Assembly (NCBI GenBank): GCA_002727695.1
Contig: PBXT01000072.1
Location: 1 to 16,555, forward strand
Reading direction: 5' to 3'
Length of the DNA: 16,555 nt
Source: Methanobacteriota archaeon
Lineage (GTDB): Archaea > Thermoplasmatota > Poseidoniia > Poseidoniales > Poseidoniaceae
Shown here: piece after piece, positions 1-8,061 of the stretch
Numbering within the stretch: the stretch's first letter is position 1
Layout of the letters: the number at the start of each line of letters is the position of its first letter
Program-made: the position numbers and the translations under genes
The notes under the pieces: model-generated
What the model was told of the DNA's origin: nothing
Databases searched by the model: none
Seen by the model: the letters and a program-made list of their open reading frames with translations, nothing else

Positions 1-10
1 TCTACATCAT

Positions 11-18
11 TTTTATAA
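11..18 (+). promoter_or_regulatory. Possible TATA element upstream of the helicase gene
   Basis: The 86 nt before the helicase start are AT-rich and have no Shine-Dalgarno-like purine run next to the start codon. TTTTATAA at 11-18 resembles an archaeal TATA box and would give a leader of about 45 nt. A second candidate, TATTTTGA at 53-60, would place transcription within a few bases of the ATG at 87, giving leaderless or near-leaderless translation. I cannot choose between them from sequence, and the upstream gene is outside the window. Confidence 0.25.
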
Positions 19-86
19 CGGAAGTTTTCAAAAAAATTGTAAGTTTTCTTGTATTTTGAATCATAACACTTAGCGTCATAAACCTA

Positions 87-2891
87 ATGTCATGTGGAAC
101 AGACATGCCAAAACAACTTCCTGAATTTGGCAACATCCGCTTTGATGGTACATTACGACCATCCCAAGAGGCAGCATGTAAGGAAATTATTCCTCAATTA
201 GATAATGGTGAAACAAGACTCTATGTCGTTGCTCCACCAGGTTCAGGCAAGACCGTTCTGGGCCTCTATGTTTGGTCTGATTTGGTCAAAAAACCAGCAC
301 TGGTTCTATCTCCCAACTCGGCTATTCAAGCACAGTGGGCTGCTAGAACTTCATTATTCGACCTCGATGGTAAAGAGGAATACATCAGCACTGATCCAAA
401 AAAACCTGGATTGCTTACTTCACTAACATACCAAGCTGTAACTGCACCAGGTAAAGGTGGAGAAGATATTGAGGAGAAAGCTTTACTTCTTTGGGCAGAG
501 AAATTAATCGCACAAGAAGAGGCACATGACCATGTTTCATGCGAGGCATGGCAAACCGATCTCAAAGAAAAAAATCCTGATTACTATGAAGAGAGATTGG
601 GTACCTACAGAAAGAAGGTAAGAGATGAAATTGCCAAAGGTGGGAACGCAATATCAATTCTTGGAAAAAGTGCGAAAGAGAATCTTGAGCGATTGAAAGA
701 TGTCGGAGTAGGTCTCATTATTCTCGATGAGTGTCACCACTTGATGCACCATTGGGGAAGAATCCTAGCGGAGGTACAAACAATGTTTGGCAACCCAATT
801 ATTCTAGGCCTAACCGCTACTCCACCAGACCCTGAAGATTTTGAGGACGTTGATGTCAAGCGGTATGAGGGATTTTTTGGCCCTGTTGATTATGAAGTTC
901 CAGTTCCTGCTTTAGTGCGTGAATCTAACCTTGCACCTTACCAAGACCTGTGTTACTTTACTCGCCCAGTTGCATCAGAATTGAAGTACATTGCAGGAGT
1001 AGATTCTGATTTTGAAGAATTGCTCGAAGAATTGCGAGATAAGACTCAACCTAAAGAGAATGATAGAATCCCTGACCTAGATACTTGGGTTTTCAATTAT
1101 CTTCAAGAAAGAAAATCCCTCACAAAAAAGGACATGAGTTGGATTGATTTTCACAAATACCATACTGCTTTTGCAGATGATGGTAGAAGATATCTGCAAT
1201 CAAATAACCTTCAACTTCCCGATGATGTACCAAATATTTCAATGGATAATTACGACGAATCGTGGACAAGAATCAGCATGCTAAGAACGGTACTAGACAG
1301 ATACGTAAGATATGGGCTCAGAAGGTCCGAGAGTGAATTAGACCACGAACTATCTGAGTCGATAGTCGCTAGGTTGAGACTACTTGGAATCCAAATAACC
1401 GAAACTGGTTCAAGACCGTGTGCATCACCTGCCGGCAGAGTAATGGCTTACTCCTCGTCCAAGGTCGCAGCTCTAGAAAAAATCGTCAAAGCAGAAAAAG
1501 ACGCATTAGGAGATTCGATAAGAGTGGTTGTAGTAACCGACTTCGAAAAAACATCAGCAACTACGCTAGTTGAGGGTATTTTAGATGATGAAGCCGGTGG
1601 AGCAATCGCAGTATTCAGGTCCTTAGTTTCCCATGAAGAAGGAGATTCAATCGATCCTATCCTGATGACCGGCAGTACAGTTCTGGTTGACGATGACTTG
1701 TATCACCGATTTATGCCAAGAGCAGAATTATGGGTAAAACAAAACAATGTCGACATCAGATTTGAGGATAGCATAAGAGACGGTTATCACGAAATCCACG
1801 GTAAAGGAAAAGATTGGATACCTCGATATTACTCAATGATGATTACAGAATTTTTCCAGGAAGGATTGACAAAATGTCTCATTGGCACCAGAGGCCTTCT
1901 TGGCGAGGGTTGGGATGCATCTCGCATTAATGTTCTAATCGACATGACAACAGTAACTACTGGCATGAGCATTAACCAACTCAGAGGACGCTCGATTAGA
2001 CTGGATTCAAATTGGAAAGAAAAGGTGGCCAATAATTGGGACATAGTGTGTTTAGCTGAAGAATTCACAAAAGGTTACGACGACTATGACCGATTCAAAA
2101 GAAAACACTTGCAACTTTACGGGGTGTGTGATGACGGGACCATTGAGAAAGGAGTCGGTCATGTACATGCAGCATTCAATGATGCCAAACCTGAGGGTAT
2201 TAACGAAGGAATGGAGATATTCAACGAAGAGATGCTAGCGAGGGCTGGAAACAGGAGTCATGTAAGACAATTATGGGGAATAGGACAACCATTTGATGTC
2301 ACATCAAGTTCTGCCGTAGAGGGTAAAATGGGCCCGAGTTTTGCTGGCGGGTTCAAATTTGGAATCAATAAACGTGTTTGGACAGATGAATCATTGATGC
2401 TCGCAATTTCTAGAGCAATAGTAGATACTCTAGCCGATTTGAGTGAGATAGACAGAGATTGTAAACCAACTGGAGGAGCAAGAGGTTCAGGTTGGCTGAG
2501 ATACCACCTCAAACATGCATCTGAAGATGAGACTGCAAAATTTACCAAGGCTCTCGAAGAGGTTCTAGGGCCGCTTGATAATCCTCGCTACATCATCAGT
2601 AGACCTGCAATGCACATGAAAGATACTTGGCTAACGAAATTACTCCCAGAGGTATTGGCAAAGTTCCTACGTCGCGCTGAAAGGTCGATTCAGATGTACC
2701 ATACTGTTCCTTCAATCGTCGCAAATACCAAAGAAAGAGCAGAAGTTTTCAAGAAAAACTGGGACTACTACATCGGTGAGAGCGAAATCATGTACTGCAG
2801 AAACGATGAGGGTAGACAGTACGTCGAAGAGTTACGGAAAAATGGATTAGAGCCAAAAAATAGACTTCACAGGAAAGAAGTTTACTTGTGA
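87..2891 (+). CDS. SF2 DEAD/DEAH-type helicase-like ATPase
   Basis: A 934-residue superfamily 2 nucleic-acid-dependent ATPase. The first RecA-like lobe has a Q-rich lead-in (RPSQEAA, about 24-30), Walker A APPGSGKT (49-56), motif II DECH (214-217) and motif III TAT (243-245). The second lobe has the motif V-like GTRGLLGEGWDA (600-611) and motif VI QLRGRSIRLD (631-640). About 120 charged residues separate the first strands from motif II, and residues 270-450 form a long helical-looking insert between the lobes. Residues from about 740 to 934 match no domain I recognise. The GEGWDA plus QLRGRSIRLD pair recalls bacterial and archaeal DEAD/DEAH proteins related to XPB or restriction helicases. 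The in vivo role (repair, RNA remodelling or defence) cannot be settled here. The start at 87 is the first ATG; Met7 at 105 is an alternative, and neither has a clear ribosome site. The stop abuts the convergent Suf operon. Confidence 0.8.
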   Translation: MSCGTDMPKQLPEFGNIRFDGTLRPSQEAACKEIIPQLDNGETRLYVVAPPGSGKTVLGLYVWSDLVKKPALVLSPNSAIQAQWAARTSLFDLDGKEEYISTDPKKPGLLTSLTYQAVTAPGKGGEDIEEKALLLWAEKLIAQEEAHDHVSCEAWQTDLKEKNPDYYEERLGTYRKKVRDEIAKGGNAISILGKSAKENLERLKDVGVGLIILDECHHLMHHWGRILAEVQTMFGNPIILGLTATPPDPEDFEDVDVKRYEGFFGPVDYEVPVPALVRESNLAPYQDLCYFTRPVASELKYIAGVDSDFEELLEELRDKTQPKENDRIPDLDTWVFNYLQERKSLTKKDMSWIDFHKYHTAFADDGRRYLQSNNLQLPDDVPNISMDNYDESWTRISMLRTVLDRYVRYGLRRSESELDHELSESIVARLRLLGIQITETGSRPCASPAGRVMAYSSSKVAALEKIVKAEKDALGDSIRVVVVTDFEKTSATTLVEGILDDEAGGAIAVFRSLVSHEEGDSIDPILMTGSTVLVDDDLYHRFMPRAELWVKQNNVDIRFEDSIRDGYHEIHGKGKDWIPRYYSMMITEFFQEGLTKCLIGTRGLLGEGWDASRINVLIDMTTVTTGMSINQLRGRSIRLDSNWKEKVANNWDIVCLAEEFTKGYDDYDRFKRKHLQLYGVCDDGTIEKGVGHVHAAFNDAKPEGINEGMEIFNEEMLARAGNRSHVRQLWGIGQPFDVTSSSAVEGKMGPSFAGGFKFGINKRVWTDESLMLAISRAIVDTLADLSEIDRDCKPTGGARGSGWLRYHLKHASEDETAKFTKALEEVLGPLDNPRYIISRPAMHMKDTWLTKLLPEVLAKFLRRAERSIQMYHTVPSIVANTKERAEVFKKNWDYYIGESEIMYCRNDEGRQYVEELRKNGLEPKNRLHRKEVYL
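2855..2882 (-). terminator. Candidate oligo-T terminator of the Suf operon inside the helicase 3' end
   Basis: Read on the minus strand, 10 nt past the stop of the last Suf-operon gene, there is a short inverted repeat (ACTTC at 2877-2881 and GAAGT at 2864-2868, 8-nt loop). It is followed three bases later by six T (2860-2855). Archaeal RNA polymerase releases at oligo-T tracts, so this is a plausible terminator. It lies wholly within the last 12 codons of the plus-strand helicase gene, so the two transcripts would overlap. The stem is weak at 5 bp; the T-run is the stronger evidence. Confidence 0.4.
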
Positions 2892-3203
2892 TTAATCCCA
2901 AATCCCCATATCCATTCTAGCATCCTCTGAAGCATGGACTTTCGGGTCCCACCTTGGAGACCATACCAGATTGATGTGAACGCTTTCAACAGCATTCAAT
3001 GCGGCACGGTGAGCAGCAGCCATTATCTCGGCTGCAGCTGGACATCCGGGACTGGTCAATGTCATGTCGACTTCGGCATGCTGAACTCCATCTTTGTCTT
3101 CAAAGCGAACGTCATAAACCAAACCTAGCTCTACAATCGAGATATCTAATTCTGGGTCTTCAACTTCTTGTAATGCAGTCAAAACTTCTTCTTTTGTGGT
3201 CAT
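2892..3203 (-). CDS. DUF59/MIP18-family Fe-S assembly protein (SufT/PaaD-like)
   Basis: A small cytosolic protein of 103 residues, close to a single MIP18 (DUF59) domain. Diagnostic features are the N-terminal DPEL (17-20) followed by VELGLVYDV, the TSPGCP loop with Cys54, and the conserved tail WSPRWDP (81-87) followed by SEDARMDMGIW. Family members help mature or deliver Fe-S clusters to target proteins, and the loop cysteine is the usual functional residue. It is the last gene of the Suf operon. Its ATG at 3203 overlaps the sufE stop by one base (TGATG), with AAGGAG at 3212-3217 eight bases upstream. An in-frame TTG sits just before that ATG but the Shine-Dalgarno spacing favours the ATG. 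It is shorter than bacterial SufT, which has extra N-terminal sequence, so I give no symbol. Confidence 0.88.
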   Translation of the reverse strand: MTTKEEVLTALQEVEDPELDISIVELGLVYDVRFEDKDGVQHAEVDMTLTSPGCPAAAEIMAAAHRAALNAVESVHINLVWSPRWDPKVHASEDARMDMGIWD

Positions 3204-3613
3204 CAAATCGACTCCTTAACTCTGTTCTGAATCATATCAAACATGGTCCTAAATCCATTTGATCGAGAGGGTGTTAAACTAACCAATATTCCTGCTTCCT
3301 CTGCAAAATTAGGAGTCAAATTCATTACTGTTTCAGGTGAGTTTCCATTTACAGCGATTGAAAGGATGCCTTGTAGGCCTTGGACCATTCTCGCATCTGC
3401 AGCCGCACGTAACCAAACCAAGTTATCACGGATGTTCACCTCAATGTGCGCAACAGATTGACACCCTCTTACCAAGTTAGAATCACTCCACTCATCAACG
3501 GGTAATTCGTCAACTTCATCTGCGAAATCCATCAAGATTTCAAGTCTTTCAAATTGGTCTTCGATTTCTTGGAACTCGTCAATGATTTCTTGAATCGAAT
3601 CCGGCCAAGTCAT
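3203..3613 (-). CDS. sufE: SufE-type cysteine desulfurase sulfur acceptor
   Basis: A 136-residue SufE/CsdE-family protein. SufE takes the persulfide sulfur from SufS on one cysteine and passes it to SufB. The acceptor cysteine is Cys51 in the family motif GCQS (50-53). Other family marks are the helical N terminus (EIIDEF, then DQFERLEILMDF), AADARMVQGL (71-80) before the conserved core helix, and LTPSRSNGF (113-121) near the C terminus. The length is typical. The gene overlaps sufS by the four bases ATGA (start 3613, sufS stop 3610-3612), so translation is probably coupled to its enzymatic partner. SufE is more common in bacteria than archaea, which bears on the origin of this operon. Confidence 0.92.
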   Translation of the reverse strand: MTWPDSIQEIIDEFQEIEDQFERLEILMDFADEVDELPVDEWSDSNLVRGCQSVAHIEVNIRDNLVWLRAAADARMVQGLQGILSIAVNGNSPETVMNLTPNFAEEAGILVSLTPSRSNGFRTMFDMIQNRVKESI

Positions 3614-4794
3614 GCCATTGCCTCCAACACACGATCGATTCCAGATAGGAATGCATCTGCATCCGATTCATCATTGTAAAGGTAAAAGGATGCTCTTATA
3701 GTGCCATTCAACCCTAACTTTTCCATCAGAGGTTGAGCACAATGGTGCCCGGTTCTGACCGCTATTCCTTGAGCGTCAAGTAGTCTAGCGAAGTCTTCTG
3801 GATGGATGCTAGGGTGTGTGAATGAAACTACGGCTGCATCACTTGGATTTAGTGTGGAGTAGACTTTCATGCCCTTTTCCTCAAGTTGGTCTGCAACTCT
3901 CTTTGCTATTGAAATCAGGCGTTTATGATGACTTTCCAAATCAATTTCTGACATCCATTCCAGAGCAGCTGCCCACCCTACTCCTTCAGCAATACGCGGG
4001 GTGCCTGCCTCGAATTTGTGCTCGTTTGTTTGGTAGGTCGAGCCCTCAAGAGTTACTGTCTGTATCATGTCACCTCCGCCCATGAAAGGATGCATTTCGC
4101 CGAATGCTTCCTCGCTAATCAGCAGTGCACCTATTCCGGTTGGCCCACACATTTTGTGTGCGCTAAATGCTACGAAATCAGCACCTAGTTCTTTGAAATC
4201 AATCATTTCATGCGGTACTGCTTGTGCGGCATCCAATAGCACTCTAGCACCGACTGATTTAGACATCGAAATTATCTTTTCAACAGGGTTCCTAACTCCT
4301 AGAACATTCGATGTGTGAACCACACACACCAGTTTGGCCCCCTCAAGAGCGACTTCAAGAGCTTCGAGGTCAAGTTGGCCTTCGTCAACCGGTACAAATC
4401 GCAACTCAATAGCAATTCTTTCTGCCAACATCTGCCATGGAACTATGTCGCTATGATGTTCCATTTCTGTTAGCACAACAGCGTCACCTGGTTTCAAATT
4501 ATGCTCACCCCATGCGTGTGCTGCAAGATTGATTGCCTCAGTAGTCCCGCTAGTGATTACTACATAGTCAGAGTTGTATCTCTGTTTCAGTAACTTCCTA
4601 CACTCCTCATATCCTTCAGTCGCTTCACCGGCTAAGGTGTGTACTGCTCTGTGCACATTGGCATTGGACTGCGAATAATATTCAGTCATCGCATCGATAA
4701 CGCATGCTGGCTTTTGGGTTGTAGCAGCGTTATCGAGATACACGAGTGGGCGACCATTCACCTTTCGCGAAAAAATCGGGAAATCTTGCTTCAT
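3610..4794 (-). CDS. sufS: SufS group II cysteine desulfurase
   Basis: A pyridoxal-phosphate enzyme that releases sulfur from L-cysteine as an enzyme persulfide, giving alanine. In numbering from the start chosen here (394 residues) it shows the N-terminal LVYLDNAATTQKP, the cofactor contacts SGTTEA and EMEHHSD, the Asp of LLDAAQAVPH, the cofactor lysine Lys214 in FSAHKMCGP, the FEAGTP motif, and the persulfide cysteine Cys352 in RTGHHCAQP. This loop is typical of group II SufS rather than IscS. A longer reading begins at 4806, within the end of sufD. I prefer the ATG at 4794 because GGGTGA lies four bases upstream and the protein then starts MKQDFPIFSRKVNG, as in typical SufS. It sits between sufD and sufE, overlapping sufE by four bases. 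Confidence 0.95.
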   Translation of the reverse strand: MKQDFPIFSRKVNGRPLVYLDNAATTQKPACVIDAMTEYYSQSNANVHRAVHTLAGEATEGYEECRKLLKQRYNSDYVVITSGTTEAINLAAHAWGEHNLKPGDAVVLTEMEHHSDIVPWQMLAERIAIELRFVPVDEGQLDLEALEVALEGAKLVCVVHTSNVLGVRNPVEKIISMSKSVGARVLLDAAQAVPHEMIDFKELGADFVAFSAHKMCGPTGIGALLISEEAFGEMHPFMGGGDMIQTVTLEGSTYQTNEHKFEAGTPRIAEGVGWAAALEWMSEIDLESHHKRLISIAKRVADQLEEKGMKVYSTLNPSDAAVVSFTHPSIHPEDFARLLDAQGIAVRTGHHCAQPLMEKLGLNGTIRASFYLYNDESDADAFLSGIDRVLEAMA

Positions 4795-4798
4795 TGAA

Positions 4799-4804
4799 TC
4801 ACCC
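4799..4804 (-). promoter_or_regulatory. Ribosome binding site that decides the sufS start
   Basis: GGGTGA on the minus strand, four bases before the ATG at 4794. It overlaps the sufD stop codon and favours the inner of two possible sufS starts (4794 rather than 4806). No comparable site precedes 4806. Confidence 0.5.
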
Positions 4805-5809
4805 ATTCATCAAGCACTCTAGATGAACAAGGAGCCTTGTTCTCATTACAGAGACAACTTCCTCACTCTTTATTTCTCTATATGCATCCATCAAAAAACC
4901 TTCAACAATCAATGCAGATGCTTCTTCAGGCGATAAGCCTCTTGAAGCCAAATAGTGAATCTGATTTACATCGATTGGGGCACTTGCAGCACCGTGGGCT
5001 GCTTTCACATCATCTGCAAGAACCTCTAATTCCGGAATCGCTTCGGCTCTGGATTTCTCGGAAAGCAGAAGATTGCGGAAAACCTGACCTGCATCACTAC
5101 CGTCTGCACCTTCGCAGATTGTCAGTAATCCAGTACCGACTGAGTGTGATGAATCATTACACGTTGCATGCATTATCAAAGAGGAATCGGTGTGACCAAT
5201 GCTGTGCTTGATTTCTACATGGTGATCATCATGCCTAGATGAATAACCGTTGGAAGCAATACCTGCGCGCATTTGTGCGCCACGATTGGTTAGGTCAACT
5301 CGGATGTCTGACTTGTTGAGGAAACCGCCTGCAGACAGGGTTGCAAACTCAAGTTCTGAATCTCTACCGACATCCCAATCCTCACAGCGTAAAAAGTGAC
5401 CATCGCTAGCCAAATCATTGATTGTAGCCATTGAGAGAGTGCCTTCTACACTCCCAATGATTCGTAATCCGGTCCAGCCAGCATCTCCTGAAATCCTGAT
5501 GATTAGTGTCGAATTACCGAAGGATTCTATGTTTAATTCACCTGAACAGATGTGGCCTGAACAGCGTAAATCTAGCTCCAGTGTTTCGTCTTTGAGAACG
5601 ATTTTCTTGCAACTCTTTGAGATTGAATGAATAAACGAACGTGCTATTTCTTCGCTATCATTCATCTCTGAATCCGAGCCTGAGGAGAACCTAATTGGAT
5701 CTGATTCAGGCATTTCAGCAACTTTGGTTGGATGAATCCTCTTCCAAGGAGTGTAGCGCCAAAGGTGTTGAGAACGAGTAGGGATACTGATTTGTGGATA
5801 CTGCATCAT
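4799..5809 (-). CDS. sufD: SufD, Fe-S scaffold subunit of SufBCD
   Basis: A 336-residue SufB/SufD-family protein, shorter than typical bacterial SufD. It forms the heteromeric scaffold with SufB and is bound by the SufC ATPase. The N-terminal region has the SufD-like [12 protein letters not shown] (16-27), the middle is a beta-rich helix, and the C terminus has the family-wide block [14 protein letters not shown] (267-280) followed by [22 protein letters not shown]. His272 aligns, by memory, with His360 of E. coli SufD, which contributes to cluster formation. The start ATG at 5809 overlaps the sufB stop (ATGA); a second ATG follows directly at 5806. The central part is divergent, so the call rests on the C-terminal block and on its place between sufB and sufS. 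Confidence 0.88.
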   Translation of the reverse strand: MMQYPQISIPTRSQHLWRYTPWKRIHPTKVAEMPESDPIRFSSGSDSEMNDSEEIARSFIHSISKSCKKIVLKDETLELDLRCSGHICSGELNIESFGNSTLIIRISGDAGWTGLRIIGSVEGTLSMATINDLASDGHFLRCEDWDVGRDSELEFATLSAGGFLNKSDIRVDLTNRGAQMRAGIASNGYSSRHDDHHVEIKHSIGHTDSSLIMHATCNDSSHSVGTGLLTICEGADGSDAGQVFRNLLLSEKSRAEAIPELEVLADDVKAAHGAASAPIDVNQIHYLASRGLSPEEASALIVEGFLMDAYREIKSEEVVSVMRTRLLVHLECLMNG

Positions 5810-7215
5810 CCAATTGCACCCTCCATCTCCAATTCAAGAAGACGATTGAGTTCAACTGCGTATTCCATAGGCAATTCACGAGTGAATGGCTCGAAGAATC
5901 CATTCACAATCATACCCATCGCTTCTTCTTCGCTGTGTCCTCTAGACATCAGGTAGAATAGCTGGTCATTGCTTACCTTAGACACACTTGCTTCGTGCTC
6001 TAGATCGGCACTTGAGTTTCCAACCTCCATGGTAGGATATGTGTCAGATTGACTGTCTGCATCTAGCATTAAGGCATCACAGACTACCTTGGAACGGCAC
6101 CCGTTTGCCTTAGGAGTGACTTGAAGCATACCTCGGTATGAAGAACGCCCTCCATTCTTTGAAATCGATTTAGACAGAATGTTGGAGGTAGTATTAGGTG
6201 CAAGATGGTGAACCTTTGCCCCCGCATCTTGGTGTTGTCCTTTACCAGCATAAGCAACTGAAATCACTTCTGCGTGTGCTCCCTCACCTTTGAGAATAAC
6301 AGCAGGATATTTCATTGTCAACTTAGAACCGATGTTCCCGTCAACCCATTCGATAGTTGCATTAGAATGTGCGATGCCTCTCTTAGTGACTAAGTTGTAA
6401 ACATTGGCCGACCAATTTTGAACAGTTGAGTAACGAATTTTTGCGCCATCCATTGCTATTAATTCTACAACTGCAGAGTGCAGGGATTCGGTTGAATAAG
6501 TTGGCGCTGTGCATCCTTCTACATAGTGAATTGAAGACCCTTCGTCAGCGATAATTAGTGTGCGCTCGAACTGTCCCATATTCTTGGCGTTAATTCGGAA
6601 ATAAGCCTGAACAGGCATCTCTACATGAACACCCTTTGGAACATAGATGAATGAACCACCTGACCAAACCGCTGTGTTCAGAGCTGAGAATTTGTTATCG
6701 CTGGCAGGTACAACTGAGCAGAAATATTTCTTCACAATTTCAGGGTGCTCTTTCAAACCAGAGTCCATGTCCAAGAATAATACTCCTTGTTCTTCCAAAT
6801 CTTCTCTAATGGAATGATACACTGCTTCAGATTCGTATTGAGCAGTTACGCCACCTAACCACTTTTGCTCTGCTTCAGGAATACCTAGCCTGTCAAATGT
6901 GTTTTTGATATCATCAGGAACATCTTCCCAACTCTTTTCTGTCCCTTCTGATGAGCGCAAAAAGTACGTCACTGCGTCGAAGTCTATCTGATTAAGCATG
7001 TCACAATTACCCCATGAGGGCATTGGCATTTCCATGAAACGGTGATAAGCTTTTACTCGAATCTCGGTCATCCATTCAGGCTCACCTTTCAATTCTGAAA
7101 TATCTCTGACAACCTGTTCTGATAGTCCCTTGTCGAAACGAATGGTTGCATTCTCAGGGTCGTGGAATCCATAGCGGTAATCACCTACCGCTTCTCTTGC
7201 TGTATCTCCTGACAT
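5806..7215 (-). CDS. sufB: SufB, Fe-S cluster scaffold subunit
   Basis: A 469-residue SufB, the central scaffold on which Fe-S clusters are built. It shows the conserved N-terminal [11 protein letters not shown] (11-21), the beta-helix blocks [20 protein letters not shown] and [11 protein letters not shown], and the C-terminal [20 protein letters not shown] and QLFYLMSRG run ending [20 protein letters not shown]. Cys235 of VEGCTAP corresponds to the sulfur-accepting Cys254 of E. coli. Around 388 the E. coli Cys405 position appears to be Ser, as I recall also for Gram-positive-type SufB. A longer reading starts at 7242 inside sufC, but only the ATG at 7215 has a strong GGAGG seven bases upstream, and it gives the usual length. 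It lies 11 nt after sufC and overlaps sufD by four bases. Confidence 0.95.
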   Translation of the reverse strand: MSGDTAREAVGDYRYGFHDPENATIRFDKGLSEQVVRDISELKGEPEWMTEIRVKAYHRFMEMPMPSWGNCDMLNQIDFDAVTYFLRSSEGTEKSWEDVPDDIKNTFDRLGIPEAEQKWLGGVTAQYESEAVYHSIREDLEEQGVLFLDMDSGLKEHPEIVKKYFCSVVPASDNKFSALNTAVWSGGSFIYVPKGVHVEMPVQAYFRINAKNMGQFERTLIIADEGSSIHYVEGCTAPTYSTESLHSAVVELIAMDGAKIRYSTVQNWSANVYNLVTKRGIAHSNATIEWVDGNIGSKLTMKYPAVILKGEGAHAEVISVAYAGKGQHQDAGAKVHHLAPNTTSNILSKSISKNGGRSSYRGMLQVTPKANGCRSKVVCDALMLDADSQSDTYPTMEVGNSSADLEHEASVSKVSNDQLFYLMSRGHSEEEAMGMIVNGFFEPFTRELPMEYAVELNRLLELEMEGAIG

Positions 7216-7222
7216 TTCTTCT

Positions 7223-7227
7223 CCTCC
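7223..7227 (-). promoter_or_regulatory. Strong ribosome binding site that decides the sufB start
   Basis: GGAGG on the minus strand, beginning on the last base of the sufC stop codon and seven bases before the ATG at 7215. It is an almost ideal anti-16S match and rules against the upstream in-frame ATG at 7242. Confidence 0.7.
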
Positions 7228-7967
7228 TATGCTTCTAGCCAATCGTAACCCTTGGATTCTAGTTCAGCCGCTAATTCTGAACCACCTGTTTTGACAATTT
7301 TGCCATCGATCATTACATGAACATAATCTGGCTCGACATGATCCAGCAATCTTTGATAGTGAGTTATCAGGAGACAACCTGCTGTTGGGGTAATGCTGTT
7401 GATTCCTTCAGCTACAACTCTTAGGGCATCTATGTCCAGTCCAGAATCAGTCTCATCTAGCAGAGCTAGTGTTGGGTTTAGTAAGAGCATCTGAAGGATT
7501 TCTAGGCGCTTCTTTTCTCCGCCGCTAAAACCATCATTGACGTATCGAGATAGGAAGGATTTGTCCATCTCCAATGCCTCCATGTGCGCCTTCAATTCTT
7601 TCCTGAATTCTCTAGCACTAGGTGCATCATCGCCTCTGACTGCGGAAACTGATTTTCTCAGGAAAGTACCTACCTGAACACCAGGGATGGAGGAAGGATA
7701 TTGGAACGAAAGGAACATACCAGCACGAGCCCTCTCGAAGACCTCTAGTTCCTCAAGAGGAGTGCCTTTGAACTTGATTTGTCCCGATGTTACCTCGTAA
7801 GCAGGATGGCCCATGATTACGTTGGCTAGTGTTGACTTTCCTGAGCCATTTCTACCCATGATAGCATGAACCTCACCTAGATTGATTTTCAAGGAAAGAC
7901 CCTTGATAATCTCAGTGTCGTCCACACTGACGTGGAGGTTCTCGACGCTCAACATCTCGTCTCCCAT
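7227..7967 (-). CDS. sufC: SufC, ABC-type ATPase of the SufBCD complex
   Basis: A 246-residue soluble ABC ATPase that drives conformational change of the SufB-SufD scaffold during cluster assembly; it is not a transporter. Visible motifs are Walker [10 protein letters not shown] (38-46), the Q-loop Gln89 in LSFQYP, the SufC-type signature FSGGEKKR (147-154), Walker [13 protein letters not shown] (167-178), where SufC has ETDSGLD in place of the usual EP-x-GLD, and the switch His203 in LLITHYQR. It is the first gene of the operon. The ATG at 7967 sits about 27 nt downstream of a TATA-like element, which fits leaderless initiation. Met5 at 7955 is an alternative: GGGAG lies five bases before it and the protein would then begin [11 protein letters not shown], as many SufC proteins do. 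Confidence 0.96.
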   Translation of the reverse strand: MGDEMLSVENLHVSVDDTEIIKGLSLKINLGEVHAIMGRNGSGKSTLANVIMGHPAYEVTSGQIKFKGTPLEELEVFERARAGMFLSFQYPSSIPGVQVGTFLRKSVSAVRGDDAPSAREFRKELKAHMEALEMDKSFLSRYVNDGFSGGEKKRLEILQMLLLNPTLALLDETDSGLDIDALRVVAEGINSITPTAGCLLITHYQRLLDHVEPDYVHVMIDGKIVKTGGSELAAELESKGYDWLEA

Positions 7968-8061
7968 GTTTACACGCTAGAGTTGCCCCTTTATCAATGA
8001 CTGTACGGACTTTAGAGTTTCAAAAGCGAGGGTTCTTGAACACAAAACTGGACGCATTGCC
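7968..8061. promoter_or_regulatory. Divergent promoter region between sufC and the Nfu-like gene
   Basis: This 94-nt gap must hold the promoters for both the Suf operon (minus) and the Nfu-like/tgtA pair (plus). The minus-strand TATA is at 7991-7997. For the plus strand the best candidate is the A/T-rich TTTCAAAAG at 8018-8026, about 36-44 nt before the ATG at 8062, but it is weak. An imperfect dyad, TTCAA (8019-8023) with TTGAA (8036-8040) and a 12-nt spacer, could be an operator shared by both directions. No ribosome site precedes the ATG at 8062. Confidence 0.5.
7991..7997 (-). promoter_or_regulatory. TATA box for the Suf operon
   Basis: On the minus strand TTGATAA, followed by AGG, lies 24-30 nt before the ATG at 7967. 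That is the expected archaeal TATA-to-start-site distance for a leaderless mRNA. A transcript starting at 7967 would also give a 12-nt leader with a GGGAG site for the alternative start at 7955. No other strong TATA candidate is present in the 94-nt intergenic region on this strand. Confidence 0.45.

Noticed and set aside
87..2891. The helicase as part of a defence island
   Set aside because: No nuclease, methyltransferase, toxin or mobile-element gene is adjacent in the window; the neighbours are housekeeping Fe-S genes, so the idea has no support here.
3204..3206. TTG start codons directly before ATG in the DUF59 gene (3206) and tgtA (8505)
   Set aside because: In both cases the adjacent ATG has better Shine-Dalgarno spacing; the TTG-ATG pairs look coincidental.
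4837..5211. Open frame of 124 codons on the plus strand within sufD
   Set aside because: It is antisense to a well-supported gene, rich in His, Leu and Gln as expected for a shadow frame, and has no ribosome site or recognisable motif.
7216..7242. Longer sufB reading starting within sufC
   Set aside because: No ribosome site precedes 7242, while GGAGG is ideally placed for 7215, which also gives the normal SufB length.
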